Shown: positions 1-5,731 of the stretch, piece after piece
How positions within the stretch are numbered: the first letter of the stretch is position 1
Layout of the letters: every line of letters starts with the position of its first letter
Assembly: GCA_030671645.1 (NCBI GenBank)
Contig: DAOVHV010000038.1
Span: forward strand, 1-7,850
From: a bacterium
Lineage (GTDB): Bacteria > Bipolaricaulota > Bipolaricaulia > UBA7950 > UBA9294
DNA length: 7,850 bases
Direction: 5' to 3'
Translations under genes and position numbers: made by a program
The notes under the pieces: model-generated
What the model saw: the letters and a program-made list of their open reading frames with translations, nothing else
Databases searched by the model: none
What the model was told of the DNA's origin: nothing

Positions 1-132
1 GAAGCGCATGAAGACGCGAGCTATGCCATGAGCTAGCTCGTACAAGAAGTGCAGAGCTCTGTCTCCGTGTCCGCGGCAGTGGGGAGTTGCCTTCAAGATC
101 TTCATGTTCTTCATGGTGAATTGCTGTCGCAT
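1..132 (-). CDS. Possible 5' end of an unidentified leftward gene (runs off the window)
   Basis: The minus strand is open from about 255 to the left edge in one frame. The best ATG is at 132-130, giving a 44-residue N-terminal fragment. It holds MKILKAT near the start and a helical-looking stretch, RALHFLYELAHGIARVF, near the cut end. Many codons end in G or C, which mildly favours real coding. A weak AAGG lies about 9 bases upstream of the ATG, and a TAGAAT hexamer at 172-167 could be a -10 box, but no good -35 box is present. I recognise no family. The alternative is that a rightward gene ends at the TAG at 34-36 with last residues EAHEDASYAMS and that this frame is a shadow. The fragment is too short to decide, and no function is claimed. 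Confidence 0.25.
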   Translation of the reverse strand, partial: MRQQFTMKNMKILKATPHCRGHGDRALHFLYELAHGIARVFMRF

Positions 133-224
133 GTTGGCAAGCCTTAAAGTTGCCTCAGGGATGCCGATTCTAGTGGATTCGGTATTCTCGAAATTTTGAT
201 CTATTGCAGAGATACAGACTCCTA

Positions 225-253
225 CGAACTGGAGGCTCTTGGCCTCCAGTTCG
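225..253. repeat. Perfect 12-bp inverted repeat upstream of the M42 peptidase gene
   Basis: The arms are CGAACTGGAGGC (225-236) and GCCTCCAGTTCG (242-253), separated by 5 bases. The dyad is not followed by a T-run, so it does not look like an intrinsic terminator. It sits immediately upstream of a TATACT hexamer (257-262), so it occupies the -35 region of the probable promoter. It could be a protein-binding operator or, if transcription starts further upstream, a leader hairpin. Confidence 0.7.
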
Positions 254-256
254 CGC

Positions 257-262
257 TATACT
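257..262 (+). promoter_or_regulatory. Candidate -10 box of the M42 peptidase gene
   Basis: TATACT matches the bacterial -10 consensus at 5 of 6 positions and would start transcription near 269, just before the SD at 273-280. No recognisable -35 hexamer lies 16-18 bases upstream, because that space is taken by the 225-253 dyad. The promoter would therefore be weak or activator-dependent, and repressible through the dyad. This is inference from sequence only. Confidence 0.4.
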
Positions 263-272
263 GCGGCCGGAC

Positions 273-280
273 AAGGAGGT
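273..280 (+). promoter_or_regulatory. Strong ribosome-binding site setting the M42 peptidase start
   Basis: AAGGAGGT lies 10 bases upstream of the ATG at 291. It argues against the in-frame TTG at 204, which would add 29 residues encoded across the 225-253 dyad and across the SD itself. Confidence 0.85.
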
Positions 281-290
281 CTTCCCACCG

Positions 291-1349
291 ATGCAAACGA
301 TCGACTTATTGAGAGAACTCTCCGATGCATTCGGCGTCTCCGGTTTTGAAGACGAGGTACGCGATCTCGTTCGAACCCTGGTTTCCCCACACGTCGATGA
401 AGTGGTGACAGACACTCTGGGCAACCTGTTCGCCACCCGCAGATCCTTAAATCCTGGCGCCAAAACGTTGATGCTCGATGCCCATCTAGACGAGATCGGA
501 TTCATCGTGAAGTGGATCGAGAAAGATGGATTCCTTCGATTTGTGCCGATCGGAGGTTGGGATCCTCGAATCATACCCGGACATCGTGTCAAGATTCAGA
601 CACGGTCGGGTGAATTCCAAAACGGCGTCATCGGAACTGCTCCGCCCCACATTCTCTCCCCGGAGGAGCGAAAGGCGTCCTTGCCGATCGAGAAGCTGTT
701 CATCGACATCGGGGCAACCTCGCTGGAAGAAGCTCAAGAAATGGGAATTCGTATCGGCGATCCTCTTACCATTCACTATCCGTTCATGGAACTCACCGAT
801 GGCTATGTCACGGGCAAGGCATTTGACGATCGAGTCGGCTGTGCCGTGTTGATTGAGGCGGCCGAACGCACGGCAGGGCTGGATTTGGGGGTGAATGTTG
901 TCTTCGCGTTCGTTTTTGGCGAAGAAGTTGGATTGCGCGGCGCTCGCACGGCGGCCTTCCAGATCGAACCCGATCTGGCCATTGCCGTGGAAGGAACCAT
1001 CGGCGCCGATATGCCGGGCGTACCCGATCACTCTCAGCCTGTGCGGCTGGGATGCGGCCCCGCGATCTCCGTGGCCGACCGCTCTATTGTCGTGACCAGG
1101 AAAGTGCTGACCGCGATGGAGTCGATCGCCGAAGCCGCAGATATTCCCTATCAATACAAGCTTCCCACCTACGGAGGCACGGACGCAGGCGCCATTCATC
1201 TTACACGTGGAGGCGTACTGGCAGGCATCGTATCCGTACCTTGCCGATACATTCACTCACCGATTTCGACGCTGCGATTGTCCGACTTCGAATTGACCAG
1301 TCGCTTCGTGACCGAGCTGGTCAAAGGCCTTCCAGACGCCGTCCTCTAA
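291..1349 (+). CDS. M42-family metallo-aminopeptidase (FrvX/endoglucanase-M-like)
   Basis: The 352-residue product is a typical full-length M42 (MH clan) cytosolic peptidase, a family that trims amino acids from peptides using two metal ions, usually within large tetrahedral dodecamers. Visible active-site elements are AHLDE (His65, Asp67), GKAFDDR (Asp179/Asp180, bridging metal ligand), FGEE (Glu211 general base, Glu212 ligand), AVEGTIGADMPG (Glu234 at the ligand position often occupied by Asp), YGGTDAG (294-300) and RYIHSP with the last ligand His322. All expected ligand positions are filled, so it should be active. The PDZ-like insert domain of the family would lie roughly between residues 70 and 165. 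Some members were historically called endoglucanases or deblocking aminopeptidases; substrate preference cannot be read here. It is transcribed alone, convergent with the aminotransferase gene and ending 57 bases from it. Confidence 0.95.
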   Translation: MQTIDLLRELSDAFGVSGFEDEVRDLVRTLVSPHVDEVVTDTLGNLFATRRSLNPGAKTLMLDAHLDEIGFIVKWIEKDGFLRFVPIGGWDPRIIPGHRVKIQTRSGEFQNGVIGTAPPHILSPEERKASLPIEKLFIDIGATSLEEAQEMGIRIGDPLTIHYPFMELTDGYVTGKAFDDRVGCAVLIEAAERTAGLDLGVNVVFAFVFGEEVGLRGARTAAFQIEPDLAIAVEGTIGADMPGVPDHSQPVRLGCGPAISVADRSIVVTRKVLTAMESIAEAADIPYQYKLPTYGGTDAGAIHLTRGGVLAGIVSVPCRYIHSPISTLRLSDFELTSRFVTELVKGLPDAVL

Positions 1350-1356
1350 CGAAAGT

Positions 1357-1385
1357 GCGGCATCGTTATGACATAGCGATGCCGC
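1357..1385. terminator. Hairpin between convergent genes, probable bidirectional terminator
   Basis: GCGGCATCGTTAT (1357-1369) pairs with ATAGCGATGCCGC (1373-1385) over 13 bp with one G-U wobble and a 3-base loop. It lies in the 57-base gap between the stop codons of the rightward peptidase gene and the leftward aminotransferase gene. T-tracts on either side are short and interrupted, so termination by this hairpin alone may be inefficient, but position and stem strength fit a shared terminator. Confidence 0.65.
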
Positions 1386-1406
1386 GCCTTCATTTCCCTG
1401 ATTGAT

Positions 1407-2642
1407 CTAGACTGATTCGTGCGTGCCCACCATCTTCGATACGATTTCCGCCTTGACAACGTCAGCCAACCGGCGAATGCCCTCGTCAATCTGCTCGAGC
1501 GTGCTCGACGAGAACGCCAATCTCATGGTGTTGTGGCCGGTGTCGTCGACAAAAAAGGCGGCGCCGGGGACGTAAGCAACCTTTCTCTCTACTGCTTGCG
1601 CGAGCATCTCGTGGGTATCAATGACGTCGGGCAACCAGACCCAGATGAACAAGCCGCCGTCGGGCTTTGTCCAGTGAATACCCTCGTCCTTGGGCATGTA
1701 CTTCTCGAGCGCATTGATCATGGCGTTTCGCTTCTCGCTGTAGATGAGCCGGATTTCATCGAGGTGCCCTTCGAGCCCGTAATCGAGCATGTAGCGGGCG
1801 GCCAGATGTTGCGTCAGCTTCGACGTGCACAGGTCGGTGGCTTGCTTCGTTCGAACCAAGGCGTCCATGAGGTCGGGTCGCGATGTAATCATGACCGCCA
1901 AGCGCAGACCGGCACACAGGACCTTGGAGAACGTGAACAGCATGATGACCCGTCCTTCGGGATCCATGCTGTAGATGGAAGGAATCTCTTCCCCGGCAAA
2001 ACGCAGATGTCCGTACGGATTGTCTTCGAAAATCAGCAAGTCTTCTCGTTTGGCGATTTCCAGCAGTTGCCTGCGTTTCTCGAGTGAGAGGGTGATTCCG
2101 CTCGGGTTCTGAAAATCGGGAATTACATAGATCCCCTTCATTTGCTTGCCGGCTAGCTTGACTTCAGCGATCTTCATTTCCAGATCTTCGATGCTCATGC
2201 CATCGTCTTCGACAAGAACCCCGATCTTGTCAATTTGGAACAAGCTGAATGCCTGTATGGCTCCCAAATAGGTGGGGAGTCCACAGAACATCACATCGCC
2301 GGGATCGAAGAACACCTTGCACAACAGATCCAATCCCTGTTGAGACGCCGTGGTCACCAATAATTGTTCCCTTGTTACTTCGATGCCTTGTGGACGAAGC
2401 CATTCAATGAAGGCATCGCGCAGAGTTCGACTGCCTTCGGTGGTTCCATACTGAAGAACGTTGGCATAATTGTTCATCAACTCTTGATGGGCAATTTCTG
2501 CCAGTTCTTTGTGCGGAAACGATTCAGGGGCCGGCAAACCTCCTCCGAACGAGATGATGTCGGGTTGCTCTGTGAGCTTCAGCAGTTCGCGAATGGCAGA
2601 CCTCTTGGCACCGGAAACCCGTTGGGAAAGGTGCTGTTTCAT
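1407..2642 (-). CDS. PLP-dependent aminotransferase, class I/II (fold type I, LysN/2-aminoadipate-aminotransferase-like)
   Basis: This 411-residue cytosolic enzyme should transfer an amino group between an amino acid and a 2-oxo acid using pyridoxal phosphate. Landmarks in order are SFGGGLPAPESFP (31-43), QYGTTEG (64-70), TTASQQGLDL (97-106, phosphate-side loop), DFQNPSG (176-182, Asn179), EDNPYG (206-211, Asp207 to the PLP ring nitrogen and Tyr210), TFSKVLCAGLRLA (237-249, Lys240 as Schiff-base lysine, Arg247 to the phosphate) and MRLAFSS (373-379, Arg374 to the substrate carboxylate). The layout matches the subgroup containing 2-aminoadipate, aromatic and branched-chain aminotransferases and the catalytic part of MocR regulators, but no DNA-binding domain is present. 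The exact substrate is not readable. The ATG is fixed by AAGGAG at 2654-2649. The gene lies last in the leftward block, 66 bases after the PAP2 gene, with its own probable promoter. Confidence 0.95.
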   Translation of the reverse strand: MKQHLSQRVSGAKRSAIRELLKLTEQPDIISFGGGLPAPESFPHKELAEIAHQELMNNYANVLQYGTTEGSRTLRDAFIEWLRPQGIEVTREQLLVTTASQQGLDLLCKVFFDPGDVMFCGLPTYLGAIQAFSLFQIDKIGVLVEDDGMSIEDLEMKIAEVKLAGKQMKGIYVIPDFQNPSGITLSLEKRRQLLEIAKREDLLIFEDNPYGHLRFAGEEIPSIYSMDPEGRVIMLFTFSKVLCAGLRLAVMITSRPDLMDALVRTKQATDLCTSKLTQHLAARYMLDYGLEGHLDEIRLIYSEKRNAMINALEKYMPKDEGIHWTKPDGGLFIWVWLPDVIDTHEMLAQAVERKVAYVPGAAFFVDDTGHNTMRLAFSSSTLEQIDEGIRRLADVVKAEIVSKMVGTHESV

Positions 2643-2683
2643 CAGACGCTCCTTACGCGCGCAGTGATGTTCATTTCTCTTGA

Positions 2684-2712
2684 ATTGTAAGCAATCGCTC
2701 CCAAAGCTTCAA
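2684..2712 (-). promoter_or_regulatory. Probable promoter of the aminotransferase gene
   Basis: On the minus strand, TTGAAG (2712-2707, 4/6 match to the -35 consensus) is followed after exactly 17 bases by TACAAT (2689-2684, 5/6 match to the -10 consensus). The -35 box overlaps the TGA stop of the PAP2 gene. Transcription would begin near 2677, giving a leader of about 35 bases with the SD AAGGAG. The aminotransferase can thus be expressed independently of the upstream operon. Confidence 0.6.
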
Positions 2713-3281
2713 AAGAGCAGACGCGCTAAGAGGGGAAAAAGTGCTGCGGCAACGGCAGATCCGAGAATGGCTCCTCCCAGTACATCGAGCGGATAATGCT
2801 CTCGTACGAACACACGCGAGAAGGCAATCGTAGCCGCTACAACATACACCGAGGTCTGGACCGCTACGTGCGGATAAGCGTTGAAGACCACCCACGCTAA
2901 TCCGAACGATGTGGTGGCGTGCCCGGACGGGAACGAGTATCCGTCGATTCGCGTTCTCAAGCGCGCTACTGTCGTGGTTTCCGGACGGACGCGGCCCGTC
3001 ACCGTCTTGATCAGACGAAATGTAGCGATGTTGGCAACTGTGACGGCGAACCCTATCCCAACGTATCGGCGACCGACGGCTCCTCCGAACACCAGCAATC
3101 CCAAGGCTAAGGATGCCCAGATGTAACCGTCGCCAAGGGCTGTGGCCGTCGTGAACATGCGCTCAAGCTTGTTCAGTTTTCGACTTTCTCCGATGGTATG
3201 GGCCATTCGCCGATCCCAATGAAGCACCGAGTCGATCCACGAACTCAATCGATTTCGAAACGCCGATCGTTCGTTGCTCAC
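2709..3281 (-). CDS. PAP2-family membrane phosphatase
   Basis: The 190-residue protein carries the complete acid-phosphatase signature of the type 2 phosphatidic acid phosphatase family: KX6RP (Lys92, Arg99-Pro100), PSGH (118-121, catalytic His121) and SRX5HX3D (Ser155-Arg156, nucleophile His162, Asp166). Hydrophobic stretches at about 52-68, 74-91, 122-134, 139-156 and 167-189 suggest a multi-pass membrane protein with the catalytic loops at the membrane face. Family members dephosphorylate phosphatidic acid, phosphatidylglycerophosphate or undecaprenyl diphosphate; the sequence does not choose between these. The start is GTG at 3281, whose GTGA overlaps the lysS TGA by 4 bases, and AGGAG (3295-3291) lies 9 bases upstream inside the lysS 3' end. 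Translation is therefore probably coupled to lysS. Confidence 0.92.
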   Translation of the reverse strand: MSNERSAFRNRLSSWIDSVLHWDRRMAHTIGESRKLNKLERMFTTATALGDGYIWASLALGLLVFGGAVGRRYVGIGFAVTVANIATFRLIKTVTGRVRPETTTVARLRTRIDGYSFPSGHATTSFGLAWVVFNAYPHVAVQTSVYVVAATIAFSRVFVREHYPLDVLGGAILGSAVAAALFPLLARLLF

Positions 3282-4741
3282 TCTTCTTTTCTCCTCAGGG
3301 TCGGGAACAGGATCACGTCACGAATCGAGGTCGATCCCGTAAACAGCATCACCAATCGATCGATGCCCATTCCCATTCCTCCAGCCGGCGGCATGCCGTG
3401 TTCCAATGCGAACAAGAAGTCTTCGTCCATTCGCTGGGCTTCCTCGTCGCCACCTTCGCGCAGTTTCTCTTGCGCATCAAATCGGACCCGTTGATCGATA
3501 GGATCGTTGAGTTCGGTAAACGCATTGGCCAATTCCATACCGGCTGCGAACAGCTCGAACCGTTCGACAATGTTTTCATCTTTGGGACTACGCTTGGCCA
3601 GCGGCGAGATTTCGATCGGGTAATCGGTAATGAAGGTGGGCTGAATGAGCGTATCTTCGACGAATCGCTCAAACAGCGCGTTGACGGCTTCGCCAGGAGT
3701 TGCCGGTGCTGGTTCTATGCCTCGGTTGCCAGCCAAATGAATTGCCTCTTCGGTTCGAAGAACCGCTGGATCAACGTTGATGGCGGTCGCCACTGCGTCG
3801 GCCATTCTGATGTGTGTCCATGGCAGAGAAAAGTCAATCTCCTCGCCGTCAAACTCGATCTGCAGTTTCCCAATCGTTTCCTGAAGACTGTTCGTTATGA
3901 TCCGTTCAGCCAGCGCCATCATGCCTTCGACATCCGTGTAAGCCTGATAAATCTCCAACATGGTGAATTCGGGATTGTGCTCGGTTGACGTGCCTTCATT
4001 GCGGAAGCATTTACCCATCTCATAGACGCGATCGATTCCGCCGATCATCACGCGCTTTAGATAGAGTTCCAAGGCAATGCGCAGGCACATGTCTATGTCG
4101 AGCGCGTTGTGATGGGTTCCGAATGGACGGGCATGTCCGCCACTGGCAATCGACAGCAATACCGGGGTCTCCACTTCCAGGAACCCGTCGTTATCAAGTG
4201 TCCGCCGGATTGTTGATAGGATGCGCGACCGAATGATAAACGTCTCCCGTACATCGTCGTTGGAAATCAAATCGAGTGAACGATGGCGATGCCGAATCTC
4301 AATGTCTTTCAATCCATGCCATTTCTCAGGCAATGGGCGAATTGACTTGGACAAGAGAACAAACTCGTCAACGGCAATGGACAGCTGCCCACGCTTGGTA
4401 CGGAACACCTCGCCGGTAGCGGACACGAAATCGCCCACATCGATTTGAGACAAAACGGCATAGGTTTCACCAAGTTTGTCGAGGGTAGCGTAGGTTTGAA
4501 TCTTTCCCGTTCCATCCATCACGTCGAGGAAAGAGGCCTTGCCCATGCCACGATAGGCCATCAACCGGCCGGATATGGTGGTGAAATGCCCGGAGTGTTC
4601 TTCGTTCTCCAACGAAGCGAAACTCTTATTGATCGGACCTATGGGTTCGTTGGCCGGAACCCTCGCCGGATAAGGATCAATCCCCATCTCCCGTAGCTTG
4701 CTCAGCTTGTCGAGGCGGGCCTGCCGTAATGTATCAGACAT
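3278..4741 (-). CDS. lysS: Lysyl-tRNA synthetase, class II
   Basis: This 487-residue cytosolic enzyme charges tRNA-Lys with lysine using ATP. An N-terminal OB-fold anticodon-binding domain is visible around residues 50-135 (ISGRLMAYRGMGKASFLDV). The class II catalytic core follows: motif 1 near FLEVETPVL (187-195) with SGGHARPFGTHHN (210-221 region), ELYLKR (225-230), motif 2 KCFRNEG with HNPEFT (244-260) and motif 3 GMGMGIDRL (465-473). The HNPEFT element and ARPF loop are the standard LysRS hallmarks and separate it from AspRS and AsnRS. The usual YRQRYLDL-like segment reads HRHRSLDL (151-158), a mild departure. Length is normal for a bacterial LysRS. The ATG at 4741 is 12 bases after the greA stop with only a weak GGGA nearby, suggesting translational reinitiation from greA. 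Its stop overlaps the PAP2 gene start. Confidence 0.97.
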   Translation of the reverse strand: MSDTLRQARLDKLSKLREMGIDPYPARVPANEPIGPINKSFASLENEEHSGHFTTISGRLMAYRGMGKASFLDVMDGTGKIQTYATLDKLGETYAVLSQIDVGDFVSATGEVFRTKRGQLSIAVDEFVLLSKSIRPLPEKWHGLKDIEIRHRHRSLDLISNDDVRETFIIRSRILSTIRRTLDNDGFLEVETPVLLSIASGGHARPFGTHHNALDIDMCLRIALELYLKRVMIGGIDRVYEMGKCFRNEGTSTEHNPEFTMLEIYQAYTDVEGMMALAERIITNSLQETIGKLQIEFDGEEIDFSLPWTHIRMADAVATAINVDPAVLRTEEAIHLAGNRGIEPAPATPGEAVNALFERFVEDTLIQPTFITDYPIEISPLAKRSPKDENIVERFELFAAGMELANAFTELNDPIDQRVRFDAQEKLREGGDEEAQRMDEDFLFALEHGMPPAGGMGMGIDRLVMLFTGSTSIRDVILFPTLRRKEE

Positions 4742-4753
4742 ACGATTCCCAAG

Positions 4754-5233
4754 TTACTTATTGATTGCGATAACGCGAAATTTGCCCTTTCCCCATGGTA
4801 GTTCGGCCGTGACTTTGTCTCCTTCCTTCTTCCCGAGCAACAGCTTGCCGACCGGCGATGCAACCGAAATCTTGCCTTTGTCAAGGTTCACTTCCGCAGC
4901 ACTGACCAAGGTGAAGGTCCCCGATTCTTTCTGTGTTAGGTCCAGGAGAATGAAGCTGGATCCGATACCAATTTCATCTTTGGAAATCTGGTCTTCGGGA
5001 AGGATTTCCGCTACTTCGAGCACCGAGGTCAGACGGCGTACTTCTCGTTCGTAGTACTGCTGCTGAGATTGGAGATACATGTATTCCTTGTTCTCGCGCA
5101 GATCGCCTCCGTTCATTTTCGAGGCTTTGAGTTTATCGGGTATCTCTTCGTACAGGATCTTCTGCGCTTGCTCCATTTCTTGGCGCATCAACTCGTGGCC
5201 CTGTTTTGTCAGGAAAATCGTTTCTTTGTTCAT
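4754..5233 (-). CDS. greA: Transcript cleavage (elongation) factor GreA
   Basis: This 159-residue factor enters the RNA polymerase secondary channel and stimulates cleavage of the backtracked RNA 3' end, rescuing stalled elongation complexes. The N-terminal antiparallel coiled coil covers about residues 8-78. Its tip reads GGDLRENKEY (42-51) and keeps the acidic pair Asp44 and Glu47 that coordinates the catalytic metal, so this is a cleavage-competent Gre factor rather than an inhibitory Gfh-type paralogue. The C-terminal FKBP-like domain (about 85-159) shows KISVASPVGKLLLGKKEGDKV. Length is typical. The tip differs from the commoner GDLSENAEY, which is ordinary divergence. The ATG overlaps the rnpA stop as ATGA, and AAGGAG (5244-5239) sits inside the rnpA 3' end, so translation is likely coupled to rnpA. 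Confidence 0.94.
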   Translation of the reverse strand: MNKETIFLTKQGHELMRQEMEQAQKILYEEIPDKLKASKMNGGDLRENKEYMYLQSQQQYYEREVRRLTSVLEVAEILPEDQISKDEIGIGSSFILLDLTQKESGTFTLVSAAEVNLDKGKISVASPVGKLLLGKKEGDKVTAELPWGKGKFRVIAINK

Positions 5234-5640
5234 GTTCTCTCCTTCAGGCTCTCAAGCACCATCTTCACAGCTTTCTCGAGGCTCTGTACGATCTCTTCTT
5301 CTGGAGCCTCTTTGCATGTTGCGTTTGGCTTGATCACGAGATCCACCGCAGAAAGGCGGTGTGCCGTTTTGCGAAATGCCTCTCGGATCTTTCGCTTGAT
5401 CCGGTTTCTCTCTACCGCCGAACCGTATTTCCGAGTGACCACAATTCCGAGTCGTGGTCCGGATTCCTGCGAAAGCATATCTTCCGCCTTCCACGGGAGT
5501 GCGGCTCCCATACGCGGGAGTACATGTAGAGACAAACATCTCCCCTTCCATGCTGAGCCTTCACGGAACACGCGAATAAACTCAGTCTTCTTCTTGAGTC
5601 TCATCGTGGAAGGGAAACGGGCACTACTGTCTCCTGCCAT
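5230..5640 (-). CDS. rnpA: Ribonuclease P protein component
   Basis: This is the small basic protein partner of the RNase P ribozyme, which matures the 5' ends of pre-tRNAs. With the ATG at 5640 the product has 136 residues. Family landmarks are FPSTMRLKKKTEF (9-21), RLGIVVTRKYGSAVERNRIKRKIREAF (starting at 63), where RNR (78-80), KR (82-83) and RE (86-87) form the RNA-binding RNR motif, and AVDLVIKP (98-105). About 15 residues, MGAALPWKAEDMLSQES (44-60), form a longer loop than usual before the RLGIVV strand. I chose this start because FPxxxRL is part of the conserved N-terminus and because a promoter places its transcription start on this ATG. A GTG at 5694 would add 18 residues encoded through that promoter. 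The usual upstream neighbour rpmH is absent; exonuclease VII lies there instead. Confidence 0.93.
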   Translation of the reverse strand: MAGDSSARFPSTMRLKKKTEFIRVFREGSAWKGRCLSLHVLPRMGAALPWKAEDMLSQESGPRLGIVVTRKYGSAVERNRIKRKIREAFRKTAHRLSAVDLVIKPNATCKEAPEEEIVQSLEKAVKMVLESLKERT

Positions 5641-5646
5641 ACCCGA

Positions 5647-5675
5647 ACTATAGTCGCAAGCGCCGTGTGATTCAA
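5647..5675 (-). promoter_or_regulatory. Promoter of the rnpA-greA-lysS-PAP2 operon
   Basis: On the minus strand TTGAAT (5675-5670, 4/6 match) and TATAGT (5652-5647, 5/6 match) are separated by exactly 17 bases. The -10 box ends 7 positions before the A of the rnpA ATG at 5640, so transcription should start at or within a base or two of the start codon. There is no SD. This fits a leaderless rnpA message. Confidence 0.65.
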
Positions 5676-5689
5676 GCTTTGCTCGGTTC

Positions 5690-5719
5690 TTCACTCCGGG
5701 AAACCAGTTAGGTTACACT
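5690..5719 (+). promoter_or_regulatory. Candidate xseA promoter with a very short leader
   Basis: TTCACT (5690-5695) and TACACT (5714-5719), 18 bases apart, each match consensus at 4 of 6 positions. Transcription would start around 5726, only about 6 bases before the ATG at 5732, and no SD is present in that interval. The match is modest, so this is tentative. Confidence 0.4.
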
Positions 5720-5731
5720 GTCTGTCTAACC

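Noticed and set aside
204..290. N-terminal extension of the M42 peptidase from TTG 204
   Set aside because: The added 29 residues are not family-like and are encoded over a perfect dyad and over the SD that serves ATG 291.
962..1010. Glu in place of Asp at one metal-ligand position of the M42 peptidase
   Set aside because: Glu at this site is a normal variant in the FrvX/endoglucanase-M-like branch of the family, so it does not signal loss of activity.
486..1256. Long minus-strand open frame opposite the M42 gene (256 residues)
   Set aside because: It is antisense to a gene with complete catalytic motifs, has no recognisable domain and no SD; it is a shadow of codon bias.
1419..2087. Plus-strand open frame opposite the aminotransferase gene (222 residues)
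   Set aside because: The composition is that of a complement frame, and the minus-strand gene carries all fold-type I PLP residues.
3398..3988. Plus-strand open frame opposite lysS (196 residues)
   Set aside because: It is antisense to the class II catalytic core of LysRS, with no motifs and no promoter.
5641..5694. N-terminal extension of RnpA from GTG 5694
   Set aside because: It would be translated through the -35 and -10 boxes that point to ATG 5640, and it has no SD.
5711..5731. Short inverted repeat GGTTA/TAACC between the xseA -10 region and its ATG
   Set aside because: The arms are only 5 bp with an 11-base centre, which is expected by chance.
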